DNA of 32,743 nt, taken from Blastococcus sp. (GTDB lineage Bacteria; Actinomycetota; Actinomycetes; Mycobacteriales; Geodermatophilaceae). Position 1 is the stretch's first letter, and the number at the start of each line of letters is the position of its first letter. The position numbers were made by a program, and so were the translations under genes. The stretch is from positions 1 through 32,743 of the forward strand of contig JAODNN010000150.1 in assembly GCA_025465355.1 (NCBI GenBank), given 5' to 3'. The notes beneath the pieces are model-generated. The model did not search any database. It had not been told where the DNA came from and was given only the letters and a program-made list of their open reading frames with translations. Positions 16,747-24,872 of this stretch are shown one piece after another.

Positions 16747-18189
16747 ATGGCCAGTACCGCTCCGCAGTCCGAGACAGTTGTCGCCGAGGTACGCCCGGGT
16801 GAGTACGGCACCAGGATCATTGCGGTCGAGCCGGGCGGCGCGGAGTTCGTGCCGGTCTCGGAGCGGCATGGCAAGCCGGAGCAGTTGCTGTGGACCTGGC
16901 TCTCGCCCAATCTCGAGTTCGCCACCATCTTCCTCGGAGTGCTGGCCACCGGGATCATCGGATTGTCGTTCTGGCAGGCCGCGCTGGCCATCCTGATCGG
17001 TACCGGGCTGGGCTCGTTCACGCACGCGGTGCTGTCGAGCCGCGGCCCCGAGTTCGGCGTCCCGCAGATGGTGCTCTCGCGGATCCCGTTCGGCTGGTTC
17101 GGCAACGCCCTGCCGGCCGGCCTGAACGCCGTCGTCGCCGGCATCGGCTGGTTCGCCGTCAACAGCGTCAGCGGCGCGCTCGCGCTGAACTCGCTGACCA
17201 GGCTGCCGTCCTGGCTGTGCCTGCTGGTCGTCGTCGTCGTCCAGATCGTGATCGCCTTCTACGGCCACAACCTGGTGCAGACCTTCGAGCGGTTCGCCGC
17301 GCCGGTCCTGTGCCTCATCTTCGCGATCGCGTGCGTCATGACCTTCATCAAGGCCGACTACTCCGTCGCCGGTACCGGTGCCGGCATCGGCGGCTTCCTC
17401 GTGATCGTCGGTGCCACGTTCGGCTATGCCGCCGGCTGGAATCCCTACGCCGCCGACTACACCCGCTACCTGCCGCCGGACGTCTCGAAGTTCCGGACCG
17501 GCTTGTTCGCCGGCCTCGGCGTCTTCCTCTCCTGCATGGTCCTGGAGTTGGCCGGCGCCGCGTCGACGAGCATCCTGACCGGTCAGGGGCTGAACCCGAC
17601 CACCGCCTTCACGTCGCACCTCGGCACGGTCGTCGGCGACCTCACCCTCCTGGCCATCGCTCTGGGCGCGATCGCGGCGAACGCGATCAACATCTATTCG
17701 GGTGCGCTCTCGTTCACGGCCATGGGCTTCCGCCTGCCGCTGAAGGCCGCGCGGGCGATCACCGCGGTGGCGTTCGGCGTCCTCGGTCTCATCGTGGCGT
17801 TGCTCGGGCTCAAGGACGTCTCGAGGTACGAGAACTTCCTGCTGGTCATCAGCTACTGGATCGGTCCGTGGCTCGGCGTCGTCTTCACCGACTGGTACCT
17901 GCGGCGCGGCCACCGGGTGGACGGCTTCCTCTTCGACCGCCGGCACCGGCCTCTCGCCGGATGGGTGTCGATGCTGGTCGCCGTGGTGCTGTCCGTGTGG
18001 CTGTTCGCCAACCAGTCGCTCTACGTCGGCGTCGTGCCGGCGAAGTGGGCAGCGTTCGGCGACATCGCCTTCTTCGTCGGCTTCCTGATCGCCGCCGGGC
18101 TGTACGCCGTCATCTACACGGTGGAGCGGCGCTCCGAGCCGCAGGACGCCATCCTTCTCACTCCCGACGGTGTTCCGGCCGCGAGCTGA
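16747..18189 (+). CDS. NCS1-family nucleobase permease (purine/cytosine/allantoin type)
   Basis: The 480-residue integral membrane protein has about 12 hydrophobic segments and NCS1 marks: WLSPNLEFATIFLGVLATG (TM1 region), RGPEFGVPQMVLSRIPFGWFGN, FGYAAGWNPYAADYTRYLP, and a late SYWIGPWLGVVFTDWYLRR. Such carriers import cytosine, purines or allantoin with H+ or Na+. Substrate is not decidable from sequence, but cytosine deaminase lies nearby on the opposite strand and the ureide genes are about 12 kb away. ATG 16747 has GGAGAGGGAG just upstream; the longer frame back to 16381 overlaps the HAD gene and is rejected. The 3' end overlaps the convergent metallo-hydrolase gene by 32 bp. Confidence 0.88.
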   Translation: MASTAPQSETVVAEVRPGEYGTRIIAVEPGGAEFVPVSERHGKPEQLLWTWLSPNLEFATIFLGVLATGIIGLSFWQAALAILIGTGLGSFTHAVLSSRGPEFGVPQMVLSRIPFGWFGNALPAGLNAVVAGIGWFAVNSVSGALALNSLTRLPSWLCLLVVVVVQIVIAFYGHNLVQTFERFAAPVLCLIFAIACVMTFIKADYSVAGTGAGIGGFLVIVGATFGYAAGWNPYAADYTRYLPPDVSKFRTGLFAGLGVFLSCMVLELAGAASTSILTGQGLNPTTAFTSHLGTVVGDLTLLAIALGAIAANAINIYSGALSFTAMGFRLPLKAARAITAVAFGVLGLIVALLGLKDVSRYENFLLVISYWIGPWLGVVFTDWYLRRGHRVDGFLFDRRHRPLAGWVSMLVAVVLSVWLFANQSLYVGVVPAKWAAFGDIAFFVGFLIAAGLYAVIYTVERRSEPQDAILLTPDGVPAAS

Positions 18190-19348
18190 CCGGAGCCGGC
18201 CGGCCGGGCTCCTCGTCCGGCCGGCCGGCTGCCGACCCCACCGTCGACCACCAGTCCGACAGCGGCGGTGCGTCCAGGACGTCGATCCGCTGCCCCGGGA
18301 GCGGGATGACGATCCTCGTCCCGGACGCCCCCGCGGCCGCCAGCAGCCGTTCGACCGGCTCGGCCCAACGGTGGAACGCCAGGTTGAACGTCGCCCAGTG
18401 CACGGGCAGGAGCATCCGGCCGCCGAGATCTCCGTGCGCCCGGACGGCCTCCTCCGGATCCATGTGCATGGCCTTCCACGCCTCGTTGTAGGCGCCGATC
18501 GGCATCAGCGTGAGGTCGAACGGGCCGAGTCGCGCGCCGATCTCGGCGAACGCGGGCGTGTAACCGGTGTCCCCGCCGAAGAACACGCGGTGCCGCGGGC
18601 CGGCGATCACCCAGGACGACCACAGCGTGGTGTTCCGGGAGAAGAAGCGCCCGGAGAAGTGGCGGGCCTCGGTGCAGGTCAGCGTCAGCGGGCCCACCGT
18701 CGTGCTCTGGTCCCAGTCCATCTCGACGACGCGGTCGGCCGGCACGCCCCAGCGGCGCAGGTGCACACCGATGCCCAGGGGCACGACGAACACCGCCGCC
18801 TGCTCCCGCACGATCTTCCGGACGGTCGGCAGGTCGAGGTGGTCGTAGTGGTCGTGCGAGATCAGCACGGCGTCCACCTGCGGCAGGGCCTCGAACGGGA
18901 CCGGCACCGGGTGCAGCCGCGTCGGCCCGATCAGGGGCGACGGCGACACCCGCTCGCCCCACACCGGGTCGACCAGCACCCGCGCCCCGTCGATCTCGAG
19001 CAGCGCGCTGGAGTGCCCGAACCAGGTGACGGCGAGCTCGCCGGCCTCCTCGGGCAGCTCGGGCCGGGCGAGCGGCACCGGCCCGGCAGGCAGTCCCACG
19101 TGCCGCTGGTCGTGCATCTGTCTCAGCAAGCCGCGGCGTGCGCTGGCCGGCGGCAGCACGGGCGTCTCCATGCGGTTGTGGAACCGGCCCCCGGCGAACT
19201 GCGGCGAGCCGGTGACCGTCGGCCGCAGCTGGTGCGGGTGGGCGCCCAGCGCGGTGGGCAGACCCCACGCGGCTCGCGCCACCCAGCTCACTGGCAGGGC
19301 GAGAGCGGCGGCGGCGAGGGCGGTACGGCGGAACGCTGACGACGGCAC
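18158..19348 (-). CDS. NAPE-PLD-like metallo-beta-lactamase-fold hydrolase
   Basis: The 396-residue product has a hydrophobic N-terminal segment (TALAAAALALPVSWVARA, about 9-27) that is a signal anchor or Tat-less leader, then GGRFHNR. The metallo-beta-lactamase domain follows: VTWFGHSSALLEIDG, ISHDHYDHLD (H165, H167, D169, H170), EARHFSGR, FFGGDTGYTPAF and PVHWATFNLAFH. This order and the GHSS opening are those of the NAPE-PLD/UlaG-like group, which hydrolyse phosphodiester or lactone bonds; the substrate here is unknown. The C-terminal tail (about 370-396, Pro/Arg/Glu-rich) is partly dictated by the hairpin on the other strand. It starts 37 nt after codA and may be co-transcribed. Confidence 0.85.
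   Translation of the reverse strand: MPSSAFRRTALAAAALALPVSWVARAAWGLPTALGAHPHQLRPTVTGSPQFAGGRFHNRMETPVLPPASARRGLLRQMHDQRHVGLPAGPVPLARPELPEEAGELAVTWFGHSSALLEIDGARVLVDPVWGERVSPSPLIGPTRLHPVPVPFEALPQVDAVLISHDHYDHLDLPTVRKIVREQAAVFVVPLGIGVHLRRWGVPADRVVEMDWDQSTTVGPLTLTCTEARHFSGRFFSRNTTLWSSWVIAGPRHRVFFGGDTGYTPAFAEIGARLGPFDLTLMPIGAYNEAWKAMHMDPEEAVRAHGDLGGRMLLPVHWATFNLAFHRWAEPVERLLAAAGASGTRIVIPLPGQRIDVLDAPPLSDWWSTVGSAAGRPDEEPGRPAPVSSRPEHRRE
18194..18230 (+). terminator. perfect hairpin ending the permease transcript
   Basis: A perfect 14-bp GC-only-rich stem (AGCCGGCCGGCCGG at 18194-18207 and its complement at 18217-18230, 9-nt loop) starts 4 nt after the permease stop. It lies wholly inside the last 24 codons of the opposite-strand metallo-hydrolase gene. 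There is no T-run. Confidence 0.65.
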
Positions 19349-19385
19349 GCCGTCCAGTCTCCCAGCAGGGACGCTGGACCCGGCG

Positions 19386-20657
19386 TCAGCGGAGGAAGGT
19401 CACATCCTCGTCGACGCCGTCCCAGGTCACGGTCGTGCGGGCCGGCTCGGTGCGCGCCACCACCCGGCCACCGCGCAGGACCAGCGTCCGCCGGGCCACC
19501 AGGCGCAGGGCGTCGACGTCGGTGGGCGCGTCGTACACGACGAGGTCGGCGGCGTCGCCGACCCGCAGCCGGTTCTCCGGCAGCGCCAGGACCGTGGCGG
19601 CGTCCACCGTGATCATGTCGATCAGCCGGGGGAGCTCCTCGGTGCCGCTCATGTGTCCGAGGTGGGCCAGGACGAACGCCGCCTGCAGCGGGTCGCCGTA
19701 CCCGAGCGGATACCACGGGTCCATCACCGAGTCGTGCCCGATGGCCACCGTCACCCCGGCGGCCTGCAGCTGCTTGACCCGGGTATGCCCACGCCGGATG
19801 GGGCCGATGTCGAAGCGCCCCTGCAGGACGGCGTTGTCGAGCGGGTTGGTGACCATGTGCATGCCGGACCGCTTGATGTTGTTGATCAGCCGGTAGGCGT
19901 AGGCGGCGTTGTAGGAGTGCATCGCGGTGGTGTGCGAGGCGGTCACCCGGCCGGCCATGCCGCGGCGGATCGTCTCGGCGGCCATCACCTCGACGAAGCG
20001 GGAGTGCTCGTCGTCGGTCTCGTCGCAGTGCACGTCGACGAGCAGCCCGCGGTCGTCGGCCAGCGCCATGAGGAACTCCACCGACGCGACGCCGTCCTCG
20101 CGGGTGAGCTCGTAGTGCGGGATGCCGCCGACGACATCGGCACCGAGGTCGGTGGCCTTCTCCATCAGCTTCTTGCCGTCGGGGAAGCCGAGGATGCCCT
20201 GCTGCGGGAACGCGACCAGCTGCAGGCCCACCATGTCCTTGACCTCCTCGCGCAGCTCGACGAGCGCGCGCAGCGCCGTCAGCTCGGGGTCGCAGACGTC
20301 GACGTGGCTGCGCACGGTCTGCACGCCGTTGGCCACCTGCCAGCGCAGCGCCGTGCGCACGCGGTCCTTCACGTCGTCGACGGTGAGGTCCTTGACCCGC
20401 TCCGCCCACACCTCGATGCCCTCGAAGAGCGAGCCGCTCACGTTGGGCCGGGGCTGCCCCACGGTGAGGACCGCGTCGAGATGGATGTGCGGCTCCACCA
20501 GCGGCGGCGTCACCAGCCGGCCGCCGAGATCGATGGTCTCGCGCGCCTCCTGGCCTTCGGCGGGCACGAGGACGCCCCCGTCGACCGCGAGATCGACGGG
20601 GGCGGTGGTCCGCGGGAGGACGGCGTTCCGGAGCAGCAGGTCGATCACGGTGCGCAT
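19386..20657 (-). CDS. codA: cytosine deaminase
   Basis: This cytosolic amidohydrolase converts cytosine to uracil and ammonia. The 423-residue protein is close to E. coli CodA in motif order: EPHIHLDAVLTVGQP (metal-site HxH), GSLFEGIEVWAER, VRSHVDVCDP, LQLVAFPQQGIL, VDVHCDETDDEHSRF, VTASHTTAMHSYNAAY and IGHDSVMDPWYPLG. All expected metal and catalytic His/Glu/Asp positions appear intact. ATG 20657 has GGAGGG 5-6 nt upstream. It lies 39 nt after the ABC permease stop and 37 nt before the metallo-hydrolase, so it may be in the same transcript as the ABC genes. Family members may also act on other cyclic amidines such as isoguanine or creatinine. Confidence 0.92.
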   Translation of the reverse strand: MRTVIDLLLRNAVLPRTTAPVDLAVDGGVLVPAEGQEARETIDLGGRLVTPPLVEPHIHLDAVLTVGQPRPNVSGSLFEGIEVWAERVKDLTVDDVKDRVRTALRWQVANGVQTVRSHVDVCDPELTALRALVELREEVKDMVGLQLVAFPQQGILGFPDGKKLMEKATDLGADVVGGIPHYELTREDGVASVEFLMALADDRGLLVDVHCDETDDEHSRFVEVMAAETIRRGMAGRVTASHTTAMHSYNAAYAYRLINNIKRSGMHMVTNPLDNAVLQGRFDIGPIRRGHTRVKQLQAAGVTVAIGHDSVMDPWYPLGYGDPLQAAFVLAHLGHMSGTEELPRLIDMITVDAATVLALPENRLRVGDAADLVVYDAPTDVDALRLVARRTLVLRGGRVVARTEPARTTVTWDGVDEDVTFLR

Positions 20658-20696
20658 TGTCGCCCTCCGGGCGCCGTCAGCACAGAACGCAACAGC

Positions 20697-23165
20697 TCAC
20701 CCCGCGATCGCGGCCACCGGTGCGGTTCGCGCCGCGCGCCGGGCGGGCAGCACCGACGCGAGCAGTCCCGCCACCGTGGCGATGACGACGATCGCGCCCA
20801 CCTGCAGCCACGGCACGGCCAGGTGGATGTCGCCGAGCGGGCTCAGCACGGAGGCGGCCCCGATCAACCCGTACGCCCCACCGAGCAGCACGCCCAGCAC
20901 GGCCGCCACCCCGGCGACGAGCACCGCCTCCCAGGCCAGCAGTCCGCGCAGCTGACGCCGGGTGAGCCCGAGCGCCCGCAGCAGCCCGTTCTCCTGGCGC
21001 CGCTCGACGACCGACAGCGCCAGGGTGTTGCCCACCCCGATCAGTGCGATGACCACCGCGATGCCCAGCAGGCCGGTGACTACGAGCAGCAGGATGTCGA
21101 GCACCTGGTCGATCTGGTCCCGCATCGTGACCACGCCGGTGACACCGGCCATCGGGTCGGCCTCGGCGACGACGTCGGTGATCCGGTCGACCGTGTCCAC
21201 CTGGGCGTCGGGGTCGGCGTCGGACAGCCGCAGCCAGAGCTGCCCCACGCCGGCGCCGGGAACCAGGCTCCGCAGGTCCGCCGCCGTCAGCACGGGGGAC
21301 CCCTCCCCGACGACGCGCGCGGTGACGTCGAGCCGGCGCCCCTCCTGGGTCAGCGTCAGCCGGCCGCCGTCGGTGACACCCCACGCCGGCGCCAACCATT
21401 TCGGGACCAGCACCTGCCCCGGCTCGGGCAGCACCATCTTGTCGGCCGAGCGCATCACCGCTCCGGCGGCGGCGACGTCGACGCCCTGCGTGCGCATCGC
21501 CTCGCCGTCGGGGCCGCTGACGTCCGCGGTGAAGACCGCTGCGCTCCGGACCACGCCGTCGACCCGATCCAGCAGCGCCGACAGCCCCGTGGGCAGGGGG
21601 CCGTCGAACGACTCGACGACGATGTCGGTCGGGTACTGGGCGTCCAGTCCGGCGGTCGCGGTGGACCGGGTCGTCGCCGACCCCACCACCATCGCCGAGG
21701 TGAGCGTGACCCCGATGAGCAGCGCGGTCGCCGTGGCCGCCGTCCGGCGGGGGTTGCGAGTGGCGTTGCCCGCCGCGAGGCGGGCCGGGACGCCGCCGAA
21801 CCGCCCGGCCAGCCGGCCCGCGGCCGCGACCACCGGCGGCACCCCGCGCTGGGCGAGCAGCACGACGCCGAGGAAGCTGAGCACCCCGCCGGGCAGCGCG
21901 ATCATCACCGACGCCCTCAGCACCCCGAACGCCATCAGCGCGACACCGGGCAGCAGCAGCACGAGGCCTACGACCAGCCGCAGCACGCCGGCGCGGGAGC
22001 GCAGGGGGGCCTGGTCCACCGGCCGCAGGGCGGCCAACGGCGCCACGCGGGTGGCGGCGCGGGCAGGCGCCAGGGCTGCGAGCAGCGTGACGAGAGTGCC
22101 CACCGCGAGGCCGGCCAGGACGGCGTAGAGGGGCACGGAGATCCCGGCGAGCGGGATCGGCGAATCGGTTCCCTCCACGAGGGCGGAGACCGCGGCGGCC
22201 AGGCCGATGCCGGCGGCCACGCCGATGGCCGAGGAGACGAGACCGGTCACCAGCGCCTCGCCCAGCACGCTGCGGCGCACCTGGCGGGCGGTGGCCCCCA
22301 CGCAGCGGAGCAGAGCGAGCTCACGTGTCCGCTGGGCCAGCAGCACGGCGAAGGTGTTGGCGATGACCAGGCCCGCCACCAGGACGGCGACAGTGGCGAA
22401 CACCAGCAGTACCGCCGTCAGGGTCGTCGCGTCTCCCGTCACGCCCGCGGCTTTCTGCTCGGCCTGCTGGGCCCCGGTGAGGACCTCGACGTCCCGGCCG
22501 CGCAGCCGCGTGGCGACGTCCGCGCGGACCTGATCGGCGGGGAACCCGGCGGTGGCGGCGATGCGCAGCTCGGTGGGGTCCAGCGCTCCCCAGGACCGAG
22601 CCTGGTCGGGGACGACGTACGCGCGCCCGTACAGCCCGGCCGAGGGGTCGCCGCGCAGGTCGACGACCCCGGTGACCCTGGCCTCCGACGTCGTCTCGTT
22701 CCCGTCGGTGTCCGTCCTGGTGACGGTGAGGACGTCGCCGACGGCGGCGCGGGCGCGCTCGCTCACGGCCACCTCACCCGGACGGTCGGGCAGGCGCCCG
22801 GTGGCGAGCTGCTGCCAGCGCAGGTCGGGGGCGTCGGCGACCGTGCCGACCAGCAGGAACTGCGCGCCGGTCCGGCCGGGCACGCTCGCCTGCACGGACG
22901 TCTCCAGCGACGGCGCGACGGCGTCGACGGAGCCCAGCCGGGCGATCGCGTCCACGTCGTCGGTCAGGGAGGAGCCGTCGGCCGAGGTGACGACGACCGC
23001 GGTGCGGACGTACTGGGCACCAACGGCGTCCAGCACGGTGCTGCGGGTGGTCTCGTTGAGCACCAGGGTGCCCACGACGAAGCCGACCGCGATGACGACG
23101 GCCAGCGTGGAGGCGATCAGGCGCGCGGCGTGCGTGCGCAGCTGGGCGAAGAGGACGCTGCGCAC
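20697..23165 (-). CDS. MacB/FtsX-type ABC transporter permease
   Basis: The 822-residue membrane protein has an N-terminal transmembrane helix (about 10-32), a large external region, a core helix bundle (about 230-450) carrying the FtsX-type RTRELALLRCVGATARQVRR motif, a second external domain, and a C-terminal bundle with RRQENGLLRALGLTRRQLRG. This duplicated layout is that of long actinobacterial ABC permeases that act in lipid or peptide export or as mechanotransmitters. The GTG start is 2 nt after the ATPase stop, so the two genes form one transporter. Substrate unknown; the adjacent kinase-regulator pair suggests a stress- or drug-responsive system. Confidence 0.9.
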   Translation of the reverse strand: MRSVLFAQLRTHAARLIASTLAVVIAVGFVVGTLVLNETTRSTVLDAVGAQYVRTAVVVTSADGSSLTDDVDAIARLGSVDAVAPSLETSVQASVPGRTGAQFLLVGTVADAPDLRWQQLATGRLPDRPGEVAVSERARAAVGDVLTVTRTDTDGNETTSEARVTGVVDLRGDPSAGLYGRAYVVPDQARSWGALDPTELRIAATAGFPADQVRADVATRLRGRDVEVLTGAQQAEQKAAGVTGDATTLTAVLLVFATVAVLVAGLVIANTFAVLLAQRTRELALLRCVGATARQVRRSVLGEALVTGLVSSAIGVAAGIGLAAAVSALVEGTDSPIPLAGISVPLYAVLAGLAVGTLVTLLAALAPARAATRVAPLAALRPVDQAPLRSRAGVLRLVVGLVLLLPGVALMAFGVLRASVMIALPGGVLSFLGVVLLAQRGVPPVVAAAGRLAGRFGGVPARLAAGNATRNPRRTAATATALLIGVTLTSAMVVGSATTRSTATAGLDAQYPTDIVVESFDGPLPTGLSALLDRVDGVVRSAAVFTADVSGPDGEAMRTQGVDVAAAGAVMRSADKMVLPEPGQVLVPKWLAPAWGVTDGGRLTLTQEGRRLDVTARVVGEGSPVLTAADLRSLVPGAGVGQLWLRLSDADPDAQVDTVDRITDVVAEADPMAGVTGVVTMRDQIDQVLDILLLVVTGLLGIAVVIALIGVGNTLALSVVERRQENGLLRALGLTRRQLRGLLAWEAVLVAGVAAVLGVLLGGAYGLIGAASVLSPLGDIHLAVPWLQVGAIVVIATVAGLLASVLPARRAARTAPVAAIAG

Positions 23166-23167
23166 GG

Positions 23168-23941
23168 TCAGGCCCCCAGGTCGCGCAGTGCGTCGAGCAC
23201 GGACTCGGCGGTCGGCGCGATCAGCTCGCCGGCCAGCCTGCCGTCGGCCAGCAGCACCACCCGGTCGGCGTAGGCCGCCGCCGTGGGGTCGTGCGTGACC
23301 ATGACGACGGTCTGGCCGGTCTCCTTCACGCTGGAGCGCAGCAGGCCGAGCACCTCGGCGCCGGAGCAGGAGTCCAGGTTCCCGGTCGGCTCGTCGGCGA
23401 AGACGACGTCGGGCCGTGGCAGCAGCGCGCGGGCGATCGCCACCCGCTGCTGCTGGCCCCCCGACAGCTCGTGCGGCCGGTGCCCCAGGCGCTCGCGCAG
23501 GCCGAGCCGGGCGATCACCGCGTCCAGCCAGGCGCGGTCGGGGCGAAGGCCGGCCAGCTGCATCGGCAGCTCGATGTTCTCGCGCGCGTCGAGCACCGGG
23601 AGCAGGTTGAACGACTGGAAGACGAACCCGATCCGCTGGCGGCGCAGCCTGGTCAGGTCATCGTCGCGCAGGCGGGTGAGCTCGGTGCCGCCGAGCCACA
23701 CCTGGCCCTCCGTGGCCGTGTCGAGCCCGGCCAGGCAGTGCATGAGAGTGGACTTGCCGGAGCCGGACGGGCCCATGATCGCGGTGAACTCCCCGCCGGC
23801 GAAGGCGACGTCGACCCCCGCGAGCGCGTGGACGGCTGTCTCGCCGCTCCCGTAGGTCTTGCGCAGCCCGGCGGCGCGGACGGCGGCGGTCGCCCACGGG
23901 GCAGGTGGCTCGCCGGGAACGGTCATGACAGGGACGGACAC
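23168..23941 (-). CDS. ABC transporter ATP-binding protein (MacB/LolD type)
   Basis: The 257-residue ATPase has Walker A GPSGSGKST (57-65), Q-loop VFQSFNLLP, signature LSGGQQQR (159-166), Walker B VVFADEP (179-185) and H-loop VMVTHD. The LLPVLDARENIELPMQLAG segment is typical of the MacB/LolD subclass. It energises the permease encoded 2 nt downstream. GTG 23941 has GGAGG 5 nt upstream. A 220-bp gap separates it from the response regulator gene, so it probably has its own promoter controlled by that regulator. Confidence 0.94.
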   Translation of the reverse strand: MSVPVMTVPGEPPAPWATAAVRAAGLRKTYGSGETAVHALAGVDVAFAGGEFTAIMGPSGSGKSTLMHCLAGLDTATEGQVWLGGTELTRLRDDDLTRLRRQRIGFVFQSFNLLPVLDARENIELPMQLAGLRPDRAWLDAVIARLGLRERLGHRPHELSGGQQQRVAIARALLPRPDVVFADEPTGNLDSCSGAEVLGLLRSSVKETGQTVVMVTHDPTAAAYADRVVLLADGRLAGELIAPTAESVLDALRDLGA

Positions 23942-24045
23942 AGTGGCCTCCGGAGCAGGGGATCGGAACGGTGATCACGTTGCCGTCGAGGGCGGTCCTC
24001 CCGCGTCGGAGCGGAGGGCGATCTTGGTGCCGCCGTCACTGCACC

Positions 24046-24060
24046 CGGGGTCGGACCCCG
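24046..24060. promoter_or_regulatory. 15-bp palindrome upstream of the ABC transporter
   Basis: CGGGGTC-G-GACCCCG is a perfect 7-bp-arm palindrome about 105 nt before the ABC ATPase start, in the 220-bp gap after the response regulator gene. Position and symmetry suit a binding site for the dimeric NarL-type regulator encoded next to it. The rest of the gap (23942-24161) holds the ribosome site and, on the plus strand, a TCATCCTGAGGTCGG stretch, but no gene. Confidence 0.45.
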
Positions 24061-24161
24061 CCGTCATCCTGAGGTCGGAGGCGGCGAGCCGGCGTCGACA
24101 CCCGGCGACATCGACGTCGCGTCCATCCACGGCTTTCGGCGCCGAGAGTCCCGGGGAACGG

Positions 24162-24872
24162 TCAGGCGTCGCGGAGCAGGTCGACGGGCTGCACCAGGCC
24201 GGTCCGGTAGGCGAGGACGACGGCCTGCACGCGGTCGCGGGACCCGGTCTTGGCCAGCACCCGGCCGACGTGGGTCTTCACCGTCGCCTCGCTCACCACG
24301 AAGCTCTCGGCGATCTCGGTGTTGCTCGCACCGAGCGCCATCTGCACCAGGACCTCGCGCTCCCGGGGGGTCAGCGCGGCCAGGGCGCGGTCGTCCGAGC
24401 CTGGGAGCGCCGCCGTGGAGGCCCCCCGCAGCATCGGCGCCACGTGGAGCAGCAGCCGCCGGGTCGAGCTGGCCGCGATCACGGAGTCGCCGGCGTGCAC
24501 TGTCCGGACCGCCCCGAGCATCTCCTCGGGCGGGGCGTCCTTGAGCAGGAAGCCGCTGGCCCCCGCGCCGATCGCGGCCACCACGTACTCGTCGAGGTCG
24601 AAGGTGGTCAGCACCACCACGCGCGGCGGCTCGGGCAGGGCGGTGACCTGGCGGGTCGCCTCGATCCCGTCGGTGCCCGGCATGCGGATGTCCATGAGGA
24701 CGACGTCTGCTGCCGTGGTCGTCAGCACCTCGACCGCCGTATCGCCGTCGCCCGCCTCGCCGACGACGACGAGGTCGGGCTGGGAGTCGATCACCATGCG
24801 GAACCCCGCGCGGACCATCTGCTGGTCGTCCACCAGGACCACGCGGATCCGGTGGTCAGGTGTCTCGCTCAT
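24162..24872 (-). CDS. NarL/FixJ-family response regulator
   Basis: The 236-residue protein has a receiver domain with acidic pair D15/D16 (VVLVDDQQMVRAG), phosphoacceptor D61 (VVLMDIRMPGTDG), the VVLTTFD threonine segment and the K of FLLKDAPPEE. The C-terminal LuxR-type helix-turn-helix is LTPREREVLVQMALG...NTEIAESFVVSEATVKTHVGRVL. It is expected to be phosphorylated by the kinase encoded just upstream, whose stop overlaps its ATG as ATGA (24869-24872). The likely target is the ABC transporter promoter downstream. Confidence 0.93.
   Translation of the reverse strand: MSETPDHRIRVVLVDDQQMVRAGFRMVIDSQPDLVVVGEAGDGDTAVEVLTTTAADVVLMDIRMPGTDGIEATRQVTALPEPPRVVVLTTFDLDEYVVAAIGAGASGFLLKDAPPEEMLGAVRTVHAGDSVIAASSTRRLLLHVAPMLRGASTAALPGSDDRALAALTPREREVLVQMALGASNTEIAESFVVSEATVKTHVGRVLAKTGSRDRVQAVVLAYRTGLVQPVDLLRDA

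Noticed and set aside
19026-23273. A 1415-codon open frame on the plus strand
   Set aside because: It runs opposite to codA and the ABC permease, which have clear family motifs. Its translation is Arg/Gly/His/Gln-rich without recognisable domains, as expected for the antisense of GC-rich genes.
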